Part shown: positions 17,549 to 27,401 of the stretch, piece after piece
How positions within the stretch are numbered: position 1 is the first letter of the stretch
How the letters are laid out: every line of letters starts with the position of its first letter
DNA from: Streptomyces sp. NBC_01551
GTDB lineage: Bacteria; Actinomycetota; Actinomycetes; Streptomycetales; Streptomycetaceae
Direction of reading: 5' to 3'
NCBI RefSeq assembly: GCF_026339935.1
Contig: NZ_JAPEPX010000001.1
Coordinates: forward strand, 2,385,001 to 2,449,000
DNA: 64,000 nucleotides
The notes under the pieces: generated by a model
The model's input: only the letters and a program-made list of their open reading frames with translations
Databases searched by the model: none
What the model was told of the DNA's origin: nothing
Position numbers and translations under genes: made by a program

Positions 17549-18852
17549 CCCGCGCCGGGCACGTTCCCTCGTACGAGGTGCGCGCCGTCCCCGGGATGCC
17601 GCAGGTGCGGCCGGGGGACGACCTCGCGACGCTGATCGCGGCGGCCGCGCCCGATCTGCGCGACGGGGACGTCCTGCTCGTCACCTCGAAGGTCGTCTCG
17701 AAGGCGGAGGGCCGGATCGTCCACGCGGACTCGCGCGAGGACGCCATAGACGCCGAGACGGTACGGGTGGTCGCGCGCCGGGGTGCGCTGCGGATCGTCG
17801 AGAACCGGCAGGGGCTGGTGATGGCGGCGGCCGGAGTGGACGCCTCCAACACGGAGCCGGGCACGGTGCTGCTGCTGCCCGTGGACCCCGACGCCTCGGC
17901 GGCCGCGATCCGCGCGGGGCTGCGGGAGGCGCTCTCGGTCGACGTCGGCGTGGTGGTGACGGACACCTTCGGGCGGCCGTGGCGCACCGGTCTGACGGAC
18001 GTGGCGATCGGCGCGGCGGGCGTGCGGGTGCTGGACGACCTGCGCGGCGCCACCGACGCGCACGGCAATCCGCTGAGCGCGACGGTGGTGGCGACCGCCG
18101 ACGAGCTGGCGGCGGCCGGGGACCTGGTCAAGGGCAAGGCGGCGGGGCTGCCGGTGGCGGTCGTGCGCGGGCTGGCCCACGTACTGGGCGAGGGCGCGAC
18201 GGCGGCGGAGCTGGTGCGCGCGCCGGCCGAGGACATGTTCCGGCTGGGCACCTCGGAGGCGGTACGGGAAGCCGTGACGCAGCGCCGTACGGTACGGGCC
18301 TTCACGGCCGACCCGGTGGACCCGGGCGCGGTCCGGCGCGCGGTGGCGGCGGCGGTGACGGCCCCGGCGCCGCACCACACGACGCCGTGGCGGTTCGTGC
18401 TGCTGGAGTCGGCGTCGGCGCGGCTGGAGCTGCTGGACGCGATGCGGGACGCGTGGGTCGAGGACCTGCGGCGGGACGGGAAGTCGCCGGAGTCGATCGC
18501 GAAGCGGGTGAAGCGGGGGGACTTCCTGCGCCAGGCCCCGTACCTGGTCGTGCCGTGCATGGTGACGGACGGCGCGCACGACTACGGGCACGCGCGGCGG
18601 GACGCGGCCGAGCGGGAGATGTTCGTCGTCGCGATGGGCGCGGGCGTGCAGAACTTCCTGGTCGCGCTGGCCGGGGAGCGGCTGGGGTCGGCGTGGGTGT
18701 CCTCGACGATGTTCTGCCGGGACGTCGTACGCAAGGTGCTGGACCTTCCTGAGGGCTGGGACCCGATGGGCGCGGTGGCCGTGGGGCATGCGGCCGAGGC
18801 CCCCCGGGAGCGCCCGGCGCGCTCGGCGGAGGCGTTCATCGAGGTCCGGTGA
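17545..18852 (+). CDS. fbiB: bifunctional F420-0:gamma-glutamyl ligase / FMN-dependent reductase
   Basis: Two-domain FbiB. The N-terminal CofE domain (residues about 10-250) adds L-glutamates to F420-0 and shows [16 protein letters not shown] and the DTFGRPWR motif. The C-terminal nitroreductase-like domain (about 255-435) binds FMN and, in actinobacteria, reduces dehydro-F420-0. It carries [10 protein letters not shown] and the HHTTPWRFV segment. 435 residues is the full fused form rather than the short archaeal CofE. GTG start at 17545 within the fbiA stop. It ends 13 nt before the convergent DNA glycosylase gene, with no evident terminator between them. Confidence 0.95.
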   Translation: MTRAGHVPSYEVRAVPGMPQVRPGDDLATLIAAAAPDLRDGDVLLVTSKVVSKAEGRIVHADSREDAIDAETVRVVARRGALRIVENRQGLVMAAAGVDASNTEPGTVLLLPVDPDASAAAIRAGLREALSVDVGVVVTDTFGRPWRTGLTDVAIGAAGVRVLDDLRGATDAHGNPLSATVVATADELAAAGDLVKGKAAGLPVAVVRGLAHVLGEGATAAELVRAPAEDMFRLGTSEAVREAVTQRRTVRAFTADPVDPGAVRRAVAAAVTAPAPHHTTPWRFVLLESASARLELLDAMRDAWVEDLRRDGKSPESIAKRVKRGDFLRQAPYLVVPCMVTDGAHDYGHARRDAAEREMFVVAMGAGVQNFLVALAGERLGSAWVSSTMFCRDVVRKVLDLPEGWDPMGAVAVGHAAEAPRERPARSAEAFIEVR

Positions 18853-18865
18853 CGCCCGGCACCCT

Positions 18866-19864
18866 CTAGATCTTGCCGATGTCGCCCCGGTACATGCGGG
18901 GTGCGCGGCGGGGCGGGGCGTGGCCGGCGAGGAGGATGAGGCGCGCGGCGCGGTGGCGCTGGCCGGCGTACGGGGCGAGGAGCTCCAGCATGGCCGCGTC
19001 GTCGGCGTCGCGGTCGCCGGCGAGGGCGTAGCCGATGATGCCGGGGAGGTGCAGGTCGCCGGTGGTGACGGCGTCGGCGGCGCCGTTGCTGCGCTGGAGC
19101 GTCTCGGCGGAGGTCCAGGGACCGATGCCGGGTACCGCCTCCAGGCGTCGCGCCGCCGCCGGGAGGTCCATGACGGCGGCCTCTTCGAGCCTGCTCGCGA
19201 CGCGGGCGGCGCGGACGATGGTCGCGGAGCGTTTGGCGTCGACGCCGGCCTTGTGCCAGTCCCAGGACGGGATCAGGGCCCAGGTGCGGGCGGGGGGCAT
19301 GACGTAGAGGCCCTCGGGGGCCTCGTCGCCGGGGGCGGGCTCGCCGTACTGCCGTACGAGGCGGCGCCAGGCGCGGTACGCCTCGTCGGAGGTGACCTTC
19401 TGCTCCAGGACGGTCGGGATCAGGGACTCCAGGACCAGTCCCGTGCGGGTGAGGCGCAGGCCGGGGCGGCGGCGGTGGCTGGCGTGCACGAGGCGGTGGC
19501 GGGGGACGAAGGCGGCGGGGTCGTCGCCGGCGCCGAGGAGTGCGGGCAGGGTGTCGAGCGCCCGCTCGGCGCCGGGACCCCAGGCGTCGGCGTGCACGGC
19601 GTCGACGCCGCTGGTGATGCGCAGGGTGACGGGGCCGTCGCCGGTCTGGGCGGTCTTCCACACGGCGCCGTCGGGGGTGACCCGGAAGGTCGGATCGTGC
19701 GGCCCCCGCCGCAGCGGGCCGAGGGTGAGCCCGAGGTCCACGACCCCGTCGGGAACCCACACCCGCCGCTTCGCCGCCGCGCCGGGCGCGTGCCGTCCCG
19801 CCGGCACGTCGACGCGGCCGCCGCGGGCGGCGGTGCGGGTGAGGGGGTCGAAACGGCCGGCCAT
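18866..19864 (-). CDS. DNA-3-methyladenine glycosylase family protein (HhH-GPD)
   Basis: Base-excision repair glycosylase of the AlkA/HhH-GPD superfamily, probably removing alkylated purines from DNA. The helix-hairpin-helix motif is LEAVPGIGPWTSAE, and the catalytic Asp lies downstream in TTGDLHLPG. The N-terminal 120 residues form the beta-rich domain typical of AlkA-like proteins. There is no C-terminal four-Cys iron-sulfur cluster, unlike Nth/MutY. I choose ATG at 19864 (AGRFDPLTRT), with GAAGG upstream, over an earlier in-frame start that adds nine unsupported residues. The substrate is inferred from family only. Confidence 0.85.
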   Translation of the reverse strand: MAGRFDPLTRTAARGGRVDVPAGRHAPGAAAKRRVWVPDGVVDLGLTLGPLRRGPHDPTFRVTPDGAVWKTAQTGDGPVTLRITSGVDAVHADAWGPGAERALDTLPALLGAGDDPAAFVPRHRLVHASHRRRPGLRLTRTGLVLESLIPTVLEQKVTSDEAYRAWRRLVRQYGEPAPGDEAPEGLYVMPPARTWALIPSWDWHKAGVDAKRSATIVRAARVASRLEEAAVMDLPAAARRLEAVPGIGPWTSAETLQRSNGAADAVTTGDLHLPGIIGYALAGDRDADDAAMLELLAPYAGQRHRAARLILLAGHAPPRRAPRMYRGDIGKI

Positions 19865-19892
19865 GCCTTCGAGCGTAGCCGCGCACCGCACC

Positions 19893-19945
19893 GCTGAACC
19901 CCCGGGCTCCGCCCCGGACCCCGCGGGGCGGTGTTTCGGCTGCCT
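19893..19945. repeat. Streptomyces intergenic palindromic repeat, partial copy
   Basis: CCGGGCTCCGCCCCGG block followed by a CCGCCCC-GGGGCGG inverted repeat and a GTGTTTCGGCTG tail, related to the elements at 9676 and 52191. Lies between two minus-strand genes. Confidence 0.45.
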
Positions 19946-19962
19946 GCCCGCCGGTCACAGCA

Positions 19963-21387
19963 CTAGGGGCGGCCCTGGAGTTTGGCCGACGTCGTGCGGG
20001 TCGGGGGGAGCTGGCCGTAGAGCTTCTTGCCCGGGCATTCCGTCGCGAAGCCGTCCCGGTGGCCCGAGATGACGTTCATCGAGACGACGGTGCCCTTCGG
20101 GAACCGGTTGCCGCCGCCCGACTTGAGGCTGGTCTTCGCGCGCGGGTCCCGGCCGAAGAGGCCGAGCTTCCACGCCGTGAGCTGCGCGACCGCCTTCACG
20201 GCCGCCGCCGGCGGAGCGCTCGTGGTGAAGGTGCCGAGCACCGCGACGCCCATGCTGTCCGTGTTGAACCCCATGGTGTGCGCGCCGAGCACCGCCTTGG
20301 TGACTCCGCCCGCGCGGCCCTCGTAGATCGTGCCGCACTTGTCGACGGCGAAGTTGTACCCGAAGTCCCGCCAGCCGCTGCTGAGCACGTGGTACCGGTA
20401 CAGGCTGCGGATCACCGCCGGGGCGTCCTTGCAGGCGTAGTTGTTGCCGGAGACCGTGTGGTGGACGAACGCCGCCTTGACCGTGTTCGTGTAGACGAAC
20501 CCCTTCTCCCGCAGGCCCTCGTCCGCTCCCCACCCCTTCCTCGTCACGATCCGCGGCCGCGGCCCGATGTACGGGGCGGCCGCCGCCGCGAGGGTGCCCT
20601 CGCCGGCGAACACCGCGTCGGCCGTCGAGTCGGCCTTGTCGAGCTCCGGGATCTCGTCCGCGCCGAGCGGCGCGTGCGGGAGGTTGGCGGAGGAGGCCTC
20701 GGCCATCTCCATCGTCATGCCCGGGGCGGCGGCCCCCGCCTCGCCCTTGCCGTCGCCCGCCGGGTCGTCGTCCGCGCCGCTGTTCTTGCCGTCCGCCGCC
20801 CCGGACGCGCTCTCCCCGGGGTCGACGAGCTCGATCCGCATGCCCTGCGGGAGTCGGCCCGCCGCCCGCCCGGCCACCCGGGTGGCGCCCGGTTCCGCCT
20901 GGACGCGGACCTCCACGCCGTCGGACTCGCCGACCCACAGCGGGGCGGTGCTGCCGCGGACCTTGCCGGTGCCGCGTTCCGCCGAGTCGAGGTCGGCGGC
21001 GTGCTCGCTGTTGTGGGTCTCGACGTCCTGCCAGTCGGACCACACGGCCGTCCGCTTGGCGCGGGTGCGGACCTGGACGCGGCCGAACAGCTCAGCGCTC
21101 GCGTCGTCCCAGACGACGCCGACGAGCGAGAACGTCTTGACCTCGCGCGCGCTCAGCCCGCGCGTCTCGGGCAGCCGGGGCGCGGCGCTCATGCCGGGGA
21201 CGCCGGGGCTCCGGTCCGCCGAGGGCCCCAGCGGGACCAGCGGCAGCGACTGGGTGGACCCGGCGGGGGCCACGGCGGCGACCGCGCTCATGGACGGGAT
21301 CGCCAGGGCCGGAGTAGAGAGCGCGAGCGGCAGGGCCAGTGCGGCAGCCGTCGCGACGCCGATCGAGGAAGCAAGGAATCCACGCAT
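19963..21387 (-). CDS. secreted N-acetylmuramoyl-L-alanine amidase (PGRP/Amidase_2 type)
   Basis: Exported zinc amidase that would cleave the lactyl-L-alanine bond of peptidoglycan. The signal peptide spans about residues 1-30 (RGFLASSIG then an Ala/Leu-rich core ending in an ALA-type site). Residues 60-230 form a beta-rich region of unknown role followed by an acidic Gly/Ala linker. The C-terminal catalytic domain (about 275-450) has the zinc ligands in FVHHTVSG, ISGHRDG and TECPGK, plus the YEGRAGG and GAHT segments. It appears catalytically complete. ATG at 21387 is preferred, and GTG at 21405 adds six residues. Neither has a clear ribosome site. Divergent from the TIGR03089 gene. Confidence 0.9.
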   Translation of the reverse strand: MRGFLASSIGVATAAALALPLALSTPALAIPSMSAVAAVAPAGSTQSLPLVPLGPSADRSPGVPGMSAAPRLPETRGLSAREVKTFSLVGVVWDDASAELFGRVQVRTRAKRTAVWSDWQDVETHNSEHAADLDSAERGTGKVRGSTAPLWVGESDGVEVRVQAEPGATRVAGRAAGRLPQGMRIELVDPGESASGAADGKNSGADDDPAGDGKGEAGAAAPGMTMEMAEASSANLPHAPLGADEIPELDKADSTADAVFAGEGTLAAAAAPYIGPRPRIVTRKGWGADEGLREKGFVYTNTVKAAFVHHTVSGNNYACKDAPAVIRSLYRYHVLSSGWRDFGYNFAVDKCGTIYEGRAGGVTKAVLGAHTMGFNTDSMGVAVLGTFTTSAPPAAAVKAVAQLTAWKLGLFGRDPRAKTSLKSGGGNRFPKGTVVSMNVISGHRDGFATECPGKKLYGQLPPTRTTSAKLQGRP

Positions 21388-21527
21388 GAAAAGGATGCTG
21401 AACACACGGGCGGCGGCGCGCCATCCGAAACCTGACGCCCCGTCCGCTTTCCGGCCCGATACCCCTCCCCCGTACGGAGGACCGCGTGCCCGCCGGACGG
21501 AGGAGGGGCCCGCGTAACCTGGGCCGG

Positions 21528-22277
21528 GTGAACGCCACTGACCGCACCCCTGCCGACCTGCTGCGATCCGCGCTCGCCGCCGATCCGGGCCGCCCCCTCG
21601 TCACCTTCTACGACGACGCCACGGGCGAGCGCGTCGAATTGTCCGTCGCCACCTTCGCCAATTGGGTGGCCAAGACCGCCAATCTGCTCCAGGGCGACCT
21701 GGGCGCCGGGCCCGGCGACCGGCTCGCGCTGCTGCTGCCCGCGCACTGGCAGAGCGCCGTGTGGCTGCTCGCCTGCGCCTCGGTCGGGGTCGTCGCCGAG
21801 GTGGGCGGGGACCCGGCCGACGCCGATCTCGTCGTCAGCGGGCCCGACACCCTGGAGGAGGCCGCGGCCTGCTCCGGGGAGCGGGTCGCGCTCGCGCTGC
21901 GCCCGCTGGGCGGGCGGTTCCCCCAGCCGCCCGCCGGGTTCGCGGACTACGCGGTGGAGGTGCCGGGCCAGGGCGACCGGTTCGCCCCCTTCGTCCCGGT
22001 CGACGCGGACGGCCCGGGGCTGGTGGTCGGCGGCGAGGAGCTCTCGTACGCGCGGATCGTCGAGCGGGCGCGCGAGGACGCCGCCGAGCGGGGCCTGGGC
22101 GAGGGCTCGCGGGTGCTGTCCGCGCTGGGCTACGACGACTGGGACGGCCTCTCGGCCGGGCTGTTCGCCGCGCTGGCGACCGGCGGTTCCGTGGTGCTGG
22201 TCCGGGGCGCGGAGCGGCTGTCGGCGGACGGACTGGCGCAGCGGATCGAGAGCGAGCGCGTCACCCACACCGCGTAG
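21528..22277 (+). CDS. TIGR03089 family protein
   Basis: 249-residue protein of the actinobacterial TIGR03089 family, which resembles a shortened AMP-binding (acyl-CoA synthetase-like) N-terminal fold. Visible parts are PLVTFYDDATGERVELSVATFANWV at the start, as in adenylate-forming enzymes, and LFAALATGGSVVLV near the end. The usual C-terminal lid domain and the P-loop of real ligases are absent. Function unknown. GTG start at 21528 is chosen by family length; the nearest GGAGG is about 20 nt away. It always seems to sit beside an LCP gene (Rv3268 next to cpsA in M. tuberculosis), hinting at an envelope link. Confidence 0.82.
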   Translation: MNATDRTPADLLRSALAADPGRPLVTFYDDATGERVELSVATFANWVAKTANLLQGDLGAGPGDRLALLLPAHWQSAVWLLACASVGVVAEVGGDPADADLVVSGPDTLEEAAACSGERVALALRPLGGRFPQPPAGFADYAVEVPGQGDRFAPFVPVDADGPGLVVGGEELSYARIVERAREDAAERGLGEGSRVLSALGYDDWDGLSAGLFAALATGGSVVLVRGAERLSADGLAQRIESERVTHTA

Positions 22278-22456
22278 CCGGGGCGCCGGGCCGCCGTCAC
22301 CCGGACCGCTCAACAGCGCAAACCCGCGATTTGTCACCCACACGGCCCTATCGGGGGGCCCGCCCCCGGGCCTCTCCGGCTTCCCGGGGGCACGATCGGC
22401 GAGAGGCCCGTACCCACCCGTACGGCCGACAGTCGCGGTGAGGGGACGGAACGCGA

Positions 22457-23704
22457 GTGACGGACAGCGCAGGCATACCGGGCGGCGCGGACGCGGCCGG
22501 AGGCACCTCGAAGCCTCCCCGCGACCGCGGCCGCCGGCTGCTGCGCCGGCTCGCCCTCGCGATGGTGCTGCTGGTCCTGGTGGGGGCGGGCGGCGCCTGG
22601 TGGGTCTACCACAAGCTCGACGGGAACATCACCGAGGACACCTCGGCGGCGGCCGAGCTGCGGCGCTTCGAGCGGGAGCGCCCCACGCCCGCCGTCGGCG
22701 GCGCCCAGAACATCCTGCTGATCGGCTCGGACTCGCGCTCCGGCGCGGAGAACCGCCGGTACGGGCAGGACGGCGGCAGTGAGCGCTCGGACACCACGAT
22801 CCTGCTGCACCTGCCGGCGGACCGGAAGAGCGCGACGGCGGTGTCGATACCCCGGGACCTGATGGCGGACATCCCGAGCTGCCTGCAGCCGGACGGGAGC
22901 CGCACGGCCGCCCGGTTCGCCCAGTTCAACTGGGCGTTCCAGTGGGGCGGGGCCGCCTGCACGATCCGTACCGTCGAGAAGCTCTCCGGGATCCGGATCG
23001 ACCACCACATGGTGGTGGACTTCGGCGGCTTCAAGAAGATGGTCGACGCCATCGGCGGGGTGGAGATCTGCCTCAAGCAGCCGGTGGACGACGCGGAGGC
23101 CAAGCTGAGGCTGCCCGCGGGCCGGCAGACCCTCCAGGGCGAGCAGGCGCTGGGGTTCGTCCGCGCCCGCTACAGCCTGGGCGACGGCAGCGACACCGAA
23201 CGGATGGAGCGGCAGCAGCAGTTCCTCGGCTCGCTGGTCAAGAAGGTGCAGAGCAACGGGGTCTTGCTGAACCCGGGCCGGCTCTACCCGCTGCTGGACG
23301 CGGCGACCTCCTCGGTGACCACGGACCCGGAGCTGGCCTCGCTGCGCGGCCTGTACGAACTCGTGCGGGAGGCCCGGGACATACCGACGGCCCAGGTGAA
23401 GTTCCTGACCGTGCCGCGGCGGCCCTACACGGCCAACCCCAACCGGGACGAGCTGCTGGAGCCGGACGCGGCCCTGCTGTTCCGGCAGCTGCGGATGGAC
23501 ATGCCGCTGACGGTTACCCCGCCGAAGCCGTCGCCGGAGCCGTCAGCCCCCTCGATCTCCTCGTCGCCCCCGGCCCCCTCGTCGAAGGGCGACCTCACCG
23601 GCCCCCGCGAGACGGCCGAGGAGGCCTCCGACGGAACCACCGCCACCCCCAAACCCGTCCCCACCTTCACGGGAACCACGGCGGGCACCGCCGATTGCCG
23701 GTAA
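22457..23704 (+). CDS. LCP family glycopolymer ligase (LCP 1)
   Basis: LytR-CpsA-Psr protein, a membrane enzyme that moves polyprenyl-phosphate-linked glycopolymers onto peptidoglycan. A short cytosolic N-terminus precedes one transmembrane helix at about residues 33-52, and the LCP domain is extracellular (about 85-300). Family signatures are NILLIGSDSR, SDTTILLHL, SIPRDL, VDFGGFKKMVDAIGG and GFVRARY, containing the conserved Asp/Arg residues. A Pro/Ser-rich tail of about 60 residues follows, without the LytR_C domain present in the next two paralogues. GTG start at 22457. First of five LCP genes in this window. Confidence 0.93.
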   Translation: MTDSAGIPGGADAAGGTSKPPRDRGRRLLRRLALAMVLLVLVGAGGAWWVYHKLDGNITEDTSAAAELRRFERERPTPAVGGAQNILLIGSDSRSGAENRRYGQDGGSERSDTTILLHLPADRKSATAVSIPRDLMADIPSCLQPDGSRTAARFAQFNWAFQWGGAACTIRTVEKLSGIRIDHHMVVDFGGFKKMVDAIGGVEICLKQPVDDAEAKLRLPAGRQTLQGEQALGFVRARYSLGDGSDTERMERQQQFLGSLVKKVQSNGVLLNPGRLYPLLDAATSSVTTDPELASLRGLYELVREARDIPTAQVKFLTVPRRPYTANPNRDELLEPDAALLFRQLRMDMPLTVTPPKPSPEPSAPSISSSPPAPSSKGDLTGPRETAEEASDGTTATPKPVPTFTGTTAGTADCR

Positions 23705-23928
23705 AGCAATCCCAAAAGGCGGAGACCGAACCGACCTGCTTGCGCGGTTTGGCCCGTTATAAGGGGAGTGGAATTTGTCACCAGCATGGTTTGCAGCTGA
23801 CCAGGGCGGATAGGGTGAGCGATCCGGTGCACTGGCCAGCGAAGAGGTCGTGCACCAGCAGCCGGATCGTTGACCGAGCGCCTGGGGGGAGGCGCTTCGC
23901 GAGGCACCGACGGAGGATTCGAGCAACC

Positions 23929-25650
23929 GTGGATGCACAAAGCCGTGGGCGGGCGGACGAGATCGACCCCGCAGACCAGTGGGTCCTCAATCCCCGCACC
24001 GGCAACTACGAACTGCGACTGGACGACCCCGCTGCGCAGCAACAGCAGCAACGTCCGTCCGTAGGAGCCCCCCGCAGAAGCCGCAAGGCACCCGCCCCCG
24101 AGGCTCCGTCGCCGGTGGTGCCGGGGCCGCGGCGCGGCGACGGCCCGCCCGGCGGGCGCCGTGGTGGCCGCTCGCGCAGGATCGGCGGCGGCGGCCGCAA
24201 GAAGGCGCTGATGATCACCGGTGGGACGCTGGCGTTCCTGCTGGTCGGCGGCTCGGTCGCGGCGTACCTGTACTACGACCACCTCAACGGCAATCTCAAT
24301 GTCACCGACATCGGGACCGCGGGCAGCGGTGGTTTCAAGAAGGACCAGCCGATCAACATCCTGGTCATCGGCACCGACAAGCGCAGCGGCGCCGGCAACG
24401 AGGGCTACGGGGACAAGGACAGCGTCGGCCACGCCGACACCACGATCCTGTTCCACGTCTCGAAGGACCGCAGCAACGCGACCGCGCTGTCGATCCCGCG
24501 CGACCTGATCACGACCATCCCGGACTGCCCGACGAAGCAGCCCGACGGGTCGACGAAGGACATCCCCGGCGAGAAGGGGACGCGCTTCAACACCAGCCTG
24601 GGACAGGCCGGGCGCGACCCGGGCTGCACCATGCGCACGGTCAAGGAGATCACCGGGATCCAGGTCGACCACTTCATGATGGTCGACTTCAACGCGGTGA
24701 AGAACCTGAGCACGGCCGTCGGCGGCGTTCCCGTCTGCCTGGAGAAGGACGTCAACGACAAGGACTCCAAGCTCAAGCTGACGGCCGGTGAGCACCGGCT
24801 GGCGGGCGAGGACGCGCTGGCCTTCGTACGGACCCGGCACGCCTTCGGCAACCAGAGCGACCTCGACCGCATCAAGACCCAGCAGCAGTTCCTGGGCTCG
24901 ATGATGCGCGAGATGAAGTCCAAGGAGACGCTGACCAGTCCGAAGAAGTTCCTCTCCCTCGCGGAGGTGGCGACCAAGTCGCTGACCGTGGACTCGGGCA
25001 TAGGGAGCATCGACAAACTCACCGATCTCGCGGGCGAGTTGAAAGACATAAACCTCAAGAACATCTCCTTCACCACCCTTCCGGTGATCGACAACCCGGC
25101 CGAGCGGGTGAAGGCGACCGTGGTCGTGGACCAGGCCCAGGCGACTCCGCTGCTGCAGATGATCCGGGGGGACGTCTCGCTCACGGACGTCGAGAAGAAG
25201 GAGAAGGCCGCCAAGCAGTCGGCGGCCGCGGAGGACAAGGCCAAGCAGGAGGCGCTGCTCCAGGGCGAGAAGGCCCCGGCCGGCGACGTCCGGGTGGACA
25301 TCCTCAACGGCGGCGGCCCCTCCGGTTCCGCCTCGACCACGCTGAACTGGCTGCAGAACAGCAAGGGCGTCAACAGGGCGAGCAACCTCGGCAACGCGCC
25401 CGCCAAGATCGAGAACACCCAGCTGGAGTTCGCCCCGAACCAGGCCGCCCAGGCCCGGACGCTGGCGGAGATGATGGGTCTTCCGGCTTCGGCGCTGAAG
25501 GCGGGGACGGCGGACGCGGGGGCGAAGACCCCGATGAAGCTGACGCTCGGCTCGGATTTCAAGGGGGCGGGGATCGCCCTGACCGCACCGCAGGAGGCCC
25601 CGAAGGACATCCAGCGGGTCGAGGCGGACAAGGCGATCTGCGCAAAGTGA
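23929..25650 (+). CDS. LCP family ligase with LytR_C domain (LCP 2)
   Basis: 573-residue LCP protein. The cytosolic N-terminus (about 100 residues) begins with the recurrent NPRTGNYELRL motif and a Gln run, then a basic Gly/Arg-rich patch precedes the transmembrane helix at roughly residues 98-120. The extracellular LCP domain (about 150-390) has INILVIGTDKR, DTTILFHV, SIPRDL and AFVRTRH. A Lys/Ala-rich linker leads to a C-terminal LytR_C domain starting at VRVDILNGGG. GTG at 23929 with GGAGG upstream is preferred. The 224-nt gap after LCP 1 suggests a separate promoter. Confidence 0.93.
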   Translation: MDAQSRGRADEIDPADQWVLNPRTGNYELRLDDPAAQQQQQRPSVGAPRRSRKAPAPEAPSPVVPGPRRGDGPPGGRRGGRSRRIGGGGRKKALMITGGTLAFLLVGGSVAAYLYYDHLNGNLNVTDIGTAGSGGFKKDQPINILVIGTDKRSGAGNEGYGDKDSVGHADTTILFHVSKDRSNATALSIPRDLITTIPDCPTKQPDGSTKDIPGEKGTRFNTSLGQAGRDPGCTMRTVKEITGIQVDHFMMVDFNAVKNLSTAVGGVPVCLEKDVNDKDSKLKLTAGEHRLAGEDALAFVRTRHAFGNQSDLDRIKTQQQFLGSMMREMKSKETLTSPKKFLSLAEVATKSLTVDSGIGSIDKLTDLAGELKDINLKNISFTTLPVIDNPAERVKATVVVDQAQATPLLQMIRGDVSLTDVEKKEKAAKQSAAAEDKAKQEALLQGEKAPAGDVRVDILNGGGPSGSASTTLNWLQNSKGVNRASNLGNAPAKIENTQLEFAPNQAAQARTLAEMMGLPASALKAGTADAGAKTPMKLTLGSDFKGAGIALTAPQEAPKDIQRVEADKAICAK

Positions 25651-25728
25651 CCGTCGTCGGCTGACGACGGACCGCGGCCGGCGGGACCGGCACATCAGTC
25701 GAGTCATCAGGATGTTGAGGGGGGACAC

Positions 25729-27390
25729 GTGAGGCACAGCAGCGTGCGCGGGGAGGGGGCGCCCGACGACGCCGCCGACATATCCGGCGGCGGCGGTCCG
25801 GGCGCGACCGGCGCGGTGCCTTCGCGGCGCAAGGGCGGGGCGGCCACGGGCTCCCGCCGCCGCAAGGGCAAGCGGCGCGTCCTGCTCTGGACGGCCTCGA
25901 CCATGGCGTTCCTGATACTCGGGACGGCCGGCGCCGGATACCTGTACTACCGCCACCTGAACGGCAGCATCCAGACGGACGCGCTGAACCTCGGCGACAA
26001 CAAGCTGAGCGGGCCCAAGCCGAACGCGTTCGGGCAGACCCCGCTGAACATCCTCCTCATCGGCTCCGACGCGCGCAACGACAAGGAGAACCAGGACCTG
26101 GGCGGGGGCCGGGACACCTTCGACGGACCGCCGCTCGCCGACGTGCAGATGCTGCTGCACCTGTCCGCGGACCGCAGCAACATGTCGGTCGTCTCCATGC
26201 CGCGCGACACGCTGGTCAAGATGCCCAAGTGCACCGAGCCCGGACCGAACGGCAAGGTACACCCCGCCAGCAAGGGCCTCGTCCAGACCAACGAGTCCCT
26301 CAGCCGCGGCGGCCCCGGCTGCACGGTCGCCGCCTGGCAGGAGCTGACGGGCATACCGATCAGCCACTTCATGATGATCGACTTCAAGGGCGTGGTGTCG
26401 ATGGCGGACGCCATCGGCGGCGTCCCGGTCTGCGTCCAGGAGAACGTCCACTCGCGCAACCGGGCCGGCAAGGGCTCCGGCCTCAAGCTCCCCAAGGGCG
26501 AGAGCGTCATCCAGGGCGAGCAGGCCCTCCAGTGGCTGCGCACCCGCTACGGGTTCGAGGACGGCACCGACCTCGGCCGTACGCACGCCCAGCACATGTA
26601 CATGAACTCCATGGCCCGCGAGTTCCGCAAGAACGCCAAGCTCACCAACCCGGTGAAGCTCAACAGCCTGGCGAAGGCGGCGATCGACGCGATGGTGGTG
26701 GACCCCGGCCTGAACAAGATCGACCGGCTGTACGACCTGAGCATGGAGCTCAAGAAGGTCCCCCCGGGCCGGATCACCATGACCACCATGCCGTGGATCC
26801 AGAGCCCGTACGACAGGGACCGGGTCGAGCCCAAGCCGGGTGAGGCCGAGGGCCTGTTCCGGATGGTCCGCGAGGACATCGCGCTCGACGGCCAGGACGC
26901 CGCCAAGCAGCCCGCCGCGGCCCCCTCGGCGCCGGCCGCCTCAGGCTCCCCGTCGACCGCGGCCACCGCCGCGGCGCCCGCGGCGATCCCGGTGACGGTC
27001 CGCAACGCCACCAGCGGCAAGGACGGCTCCGAGGGCACGGCGAAGGGCCGGGCCTCCGACGTCGTGGCGCTGCTCGTAGGCAAGGGCTTCACGAAGGCCA
27101 GGGCCGACAACCTGACGGCCGGCGAGGACGCCACCGTCATCCGCTACGCCAAGCCGGGGCAGGCCGCCGACGCGGCCGCCGTGGCCACCGCCCTCGGTCT
27201 CCCGTCGGGCTCCGTCCAGCAGTCGGCCGAGGTCCCCGGGATCACCCTGTTCGTCGGCAAGGACTGGCGGACGGGCAACGCGCCGGCCGCCGCGGCGCCC
27301 GCGCCGACCAAGGCCCCGGACTCGGCGCGCCCGCTCAACGGCGACGACGACAAGGCCTGCATGAAGATCCAGGAAGGCTTCACCTGGTAG
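25729..27390 (+). CDS. LCP family ligase with LytR_C domain (LCP 3)
   Basis: 553-residue paralogue of LCP 2. Basic N-terminus, transmembrane helix at about residues 47-68, and an LCP domain with NILLIGSDAR, DVQMLLHL, SMPRDTLV, MMIDFKGVVSMADAIGG and LRTRYGF. An Ala/Pro linker leads to the C-terminal LytR_C domain beginning IPVTVRNATSG. All conserved Asp/Arg positions expected for pyrophosphate and Mg binding appear present. GTG at 25729 with a strong GAGGGGGG ribosome site. It follows LCP 2 by 78 nt, so co-transcription is likely. Transcription should stop at the long hairpin just downstream. Confidence 0.93.
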   Translation: MRHSSVRGEGAPDDAADISGGGGPGATGAVPSRRKGGAATGSRRRKGKRRVLLWTASTMAFLILGTAGAGYLYYRHLNGSIQTDALNLGDNKLSGPKPNAFGQTPLNILLIGSDARNDKENQDLGGGRDTFDGPPLADVQMLLHLSADRSNMSVVSMPRDTLVKMPKCTEPGPNGKVHPASKGLVQTNESLSRGGPGCTVAAWQELTGIPISHFMMIDFKGVVSMADAIGGVPVCVQENVHSRNRAGKGSGLKLPKGESVIQGEQALQWLRTRYGFEDGTDLGRTHAQHMYMNSMAREFRKNAKLTNPVKLNSLAKAAIDAMVVDPGLNKIDRLYDLSMELKKVPPGRITMTTMPWIQSPYDRDRVEPKPGEAEGLFRMVREDIALDGQDAAKQPAAAPSAPAASGSPSTAATAAAPAAIPVTVRNATSGKDGSEGTAKGRASDVVALLVGKGFTKARADNLTAGEDATVIRYAKPGQAADAAAVATALGLPSGSVQQSAEVPGITLFVGKDWRTGNAPAAAAPAPTKAPDSARPLNGDDDKACMKIQEGFTW

Positions 27391-27401
27391 CGGCTCCCAC
27401 G

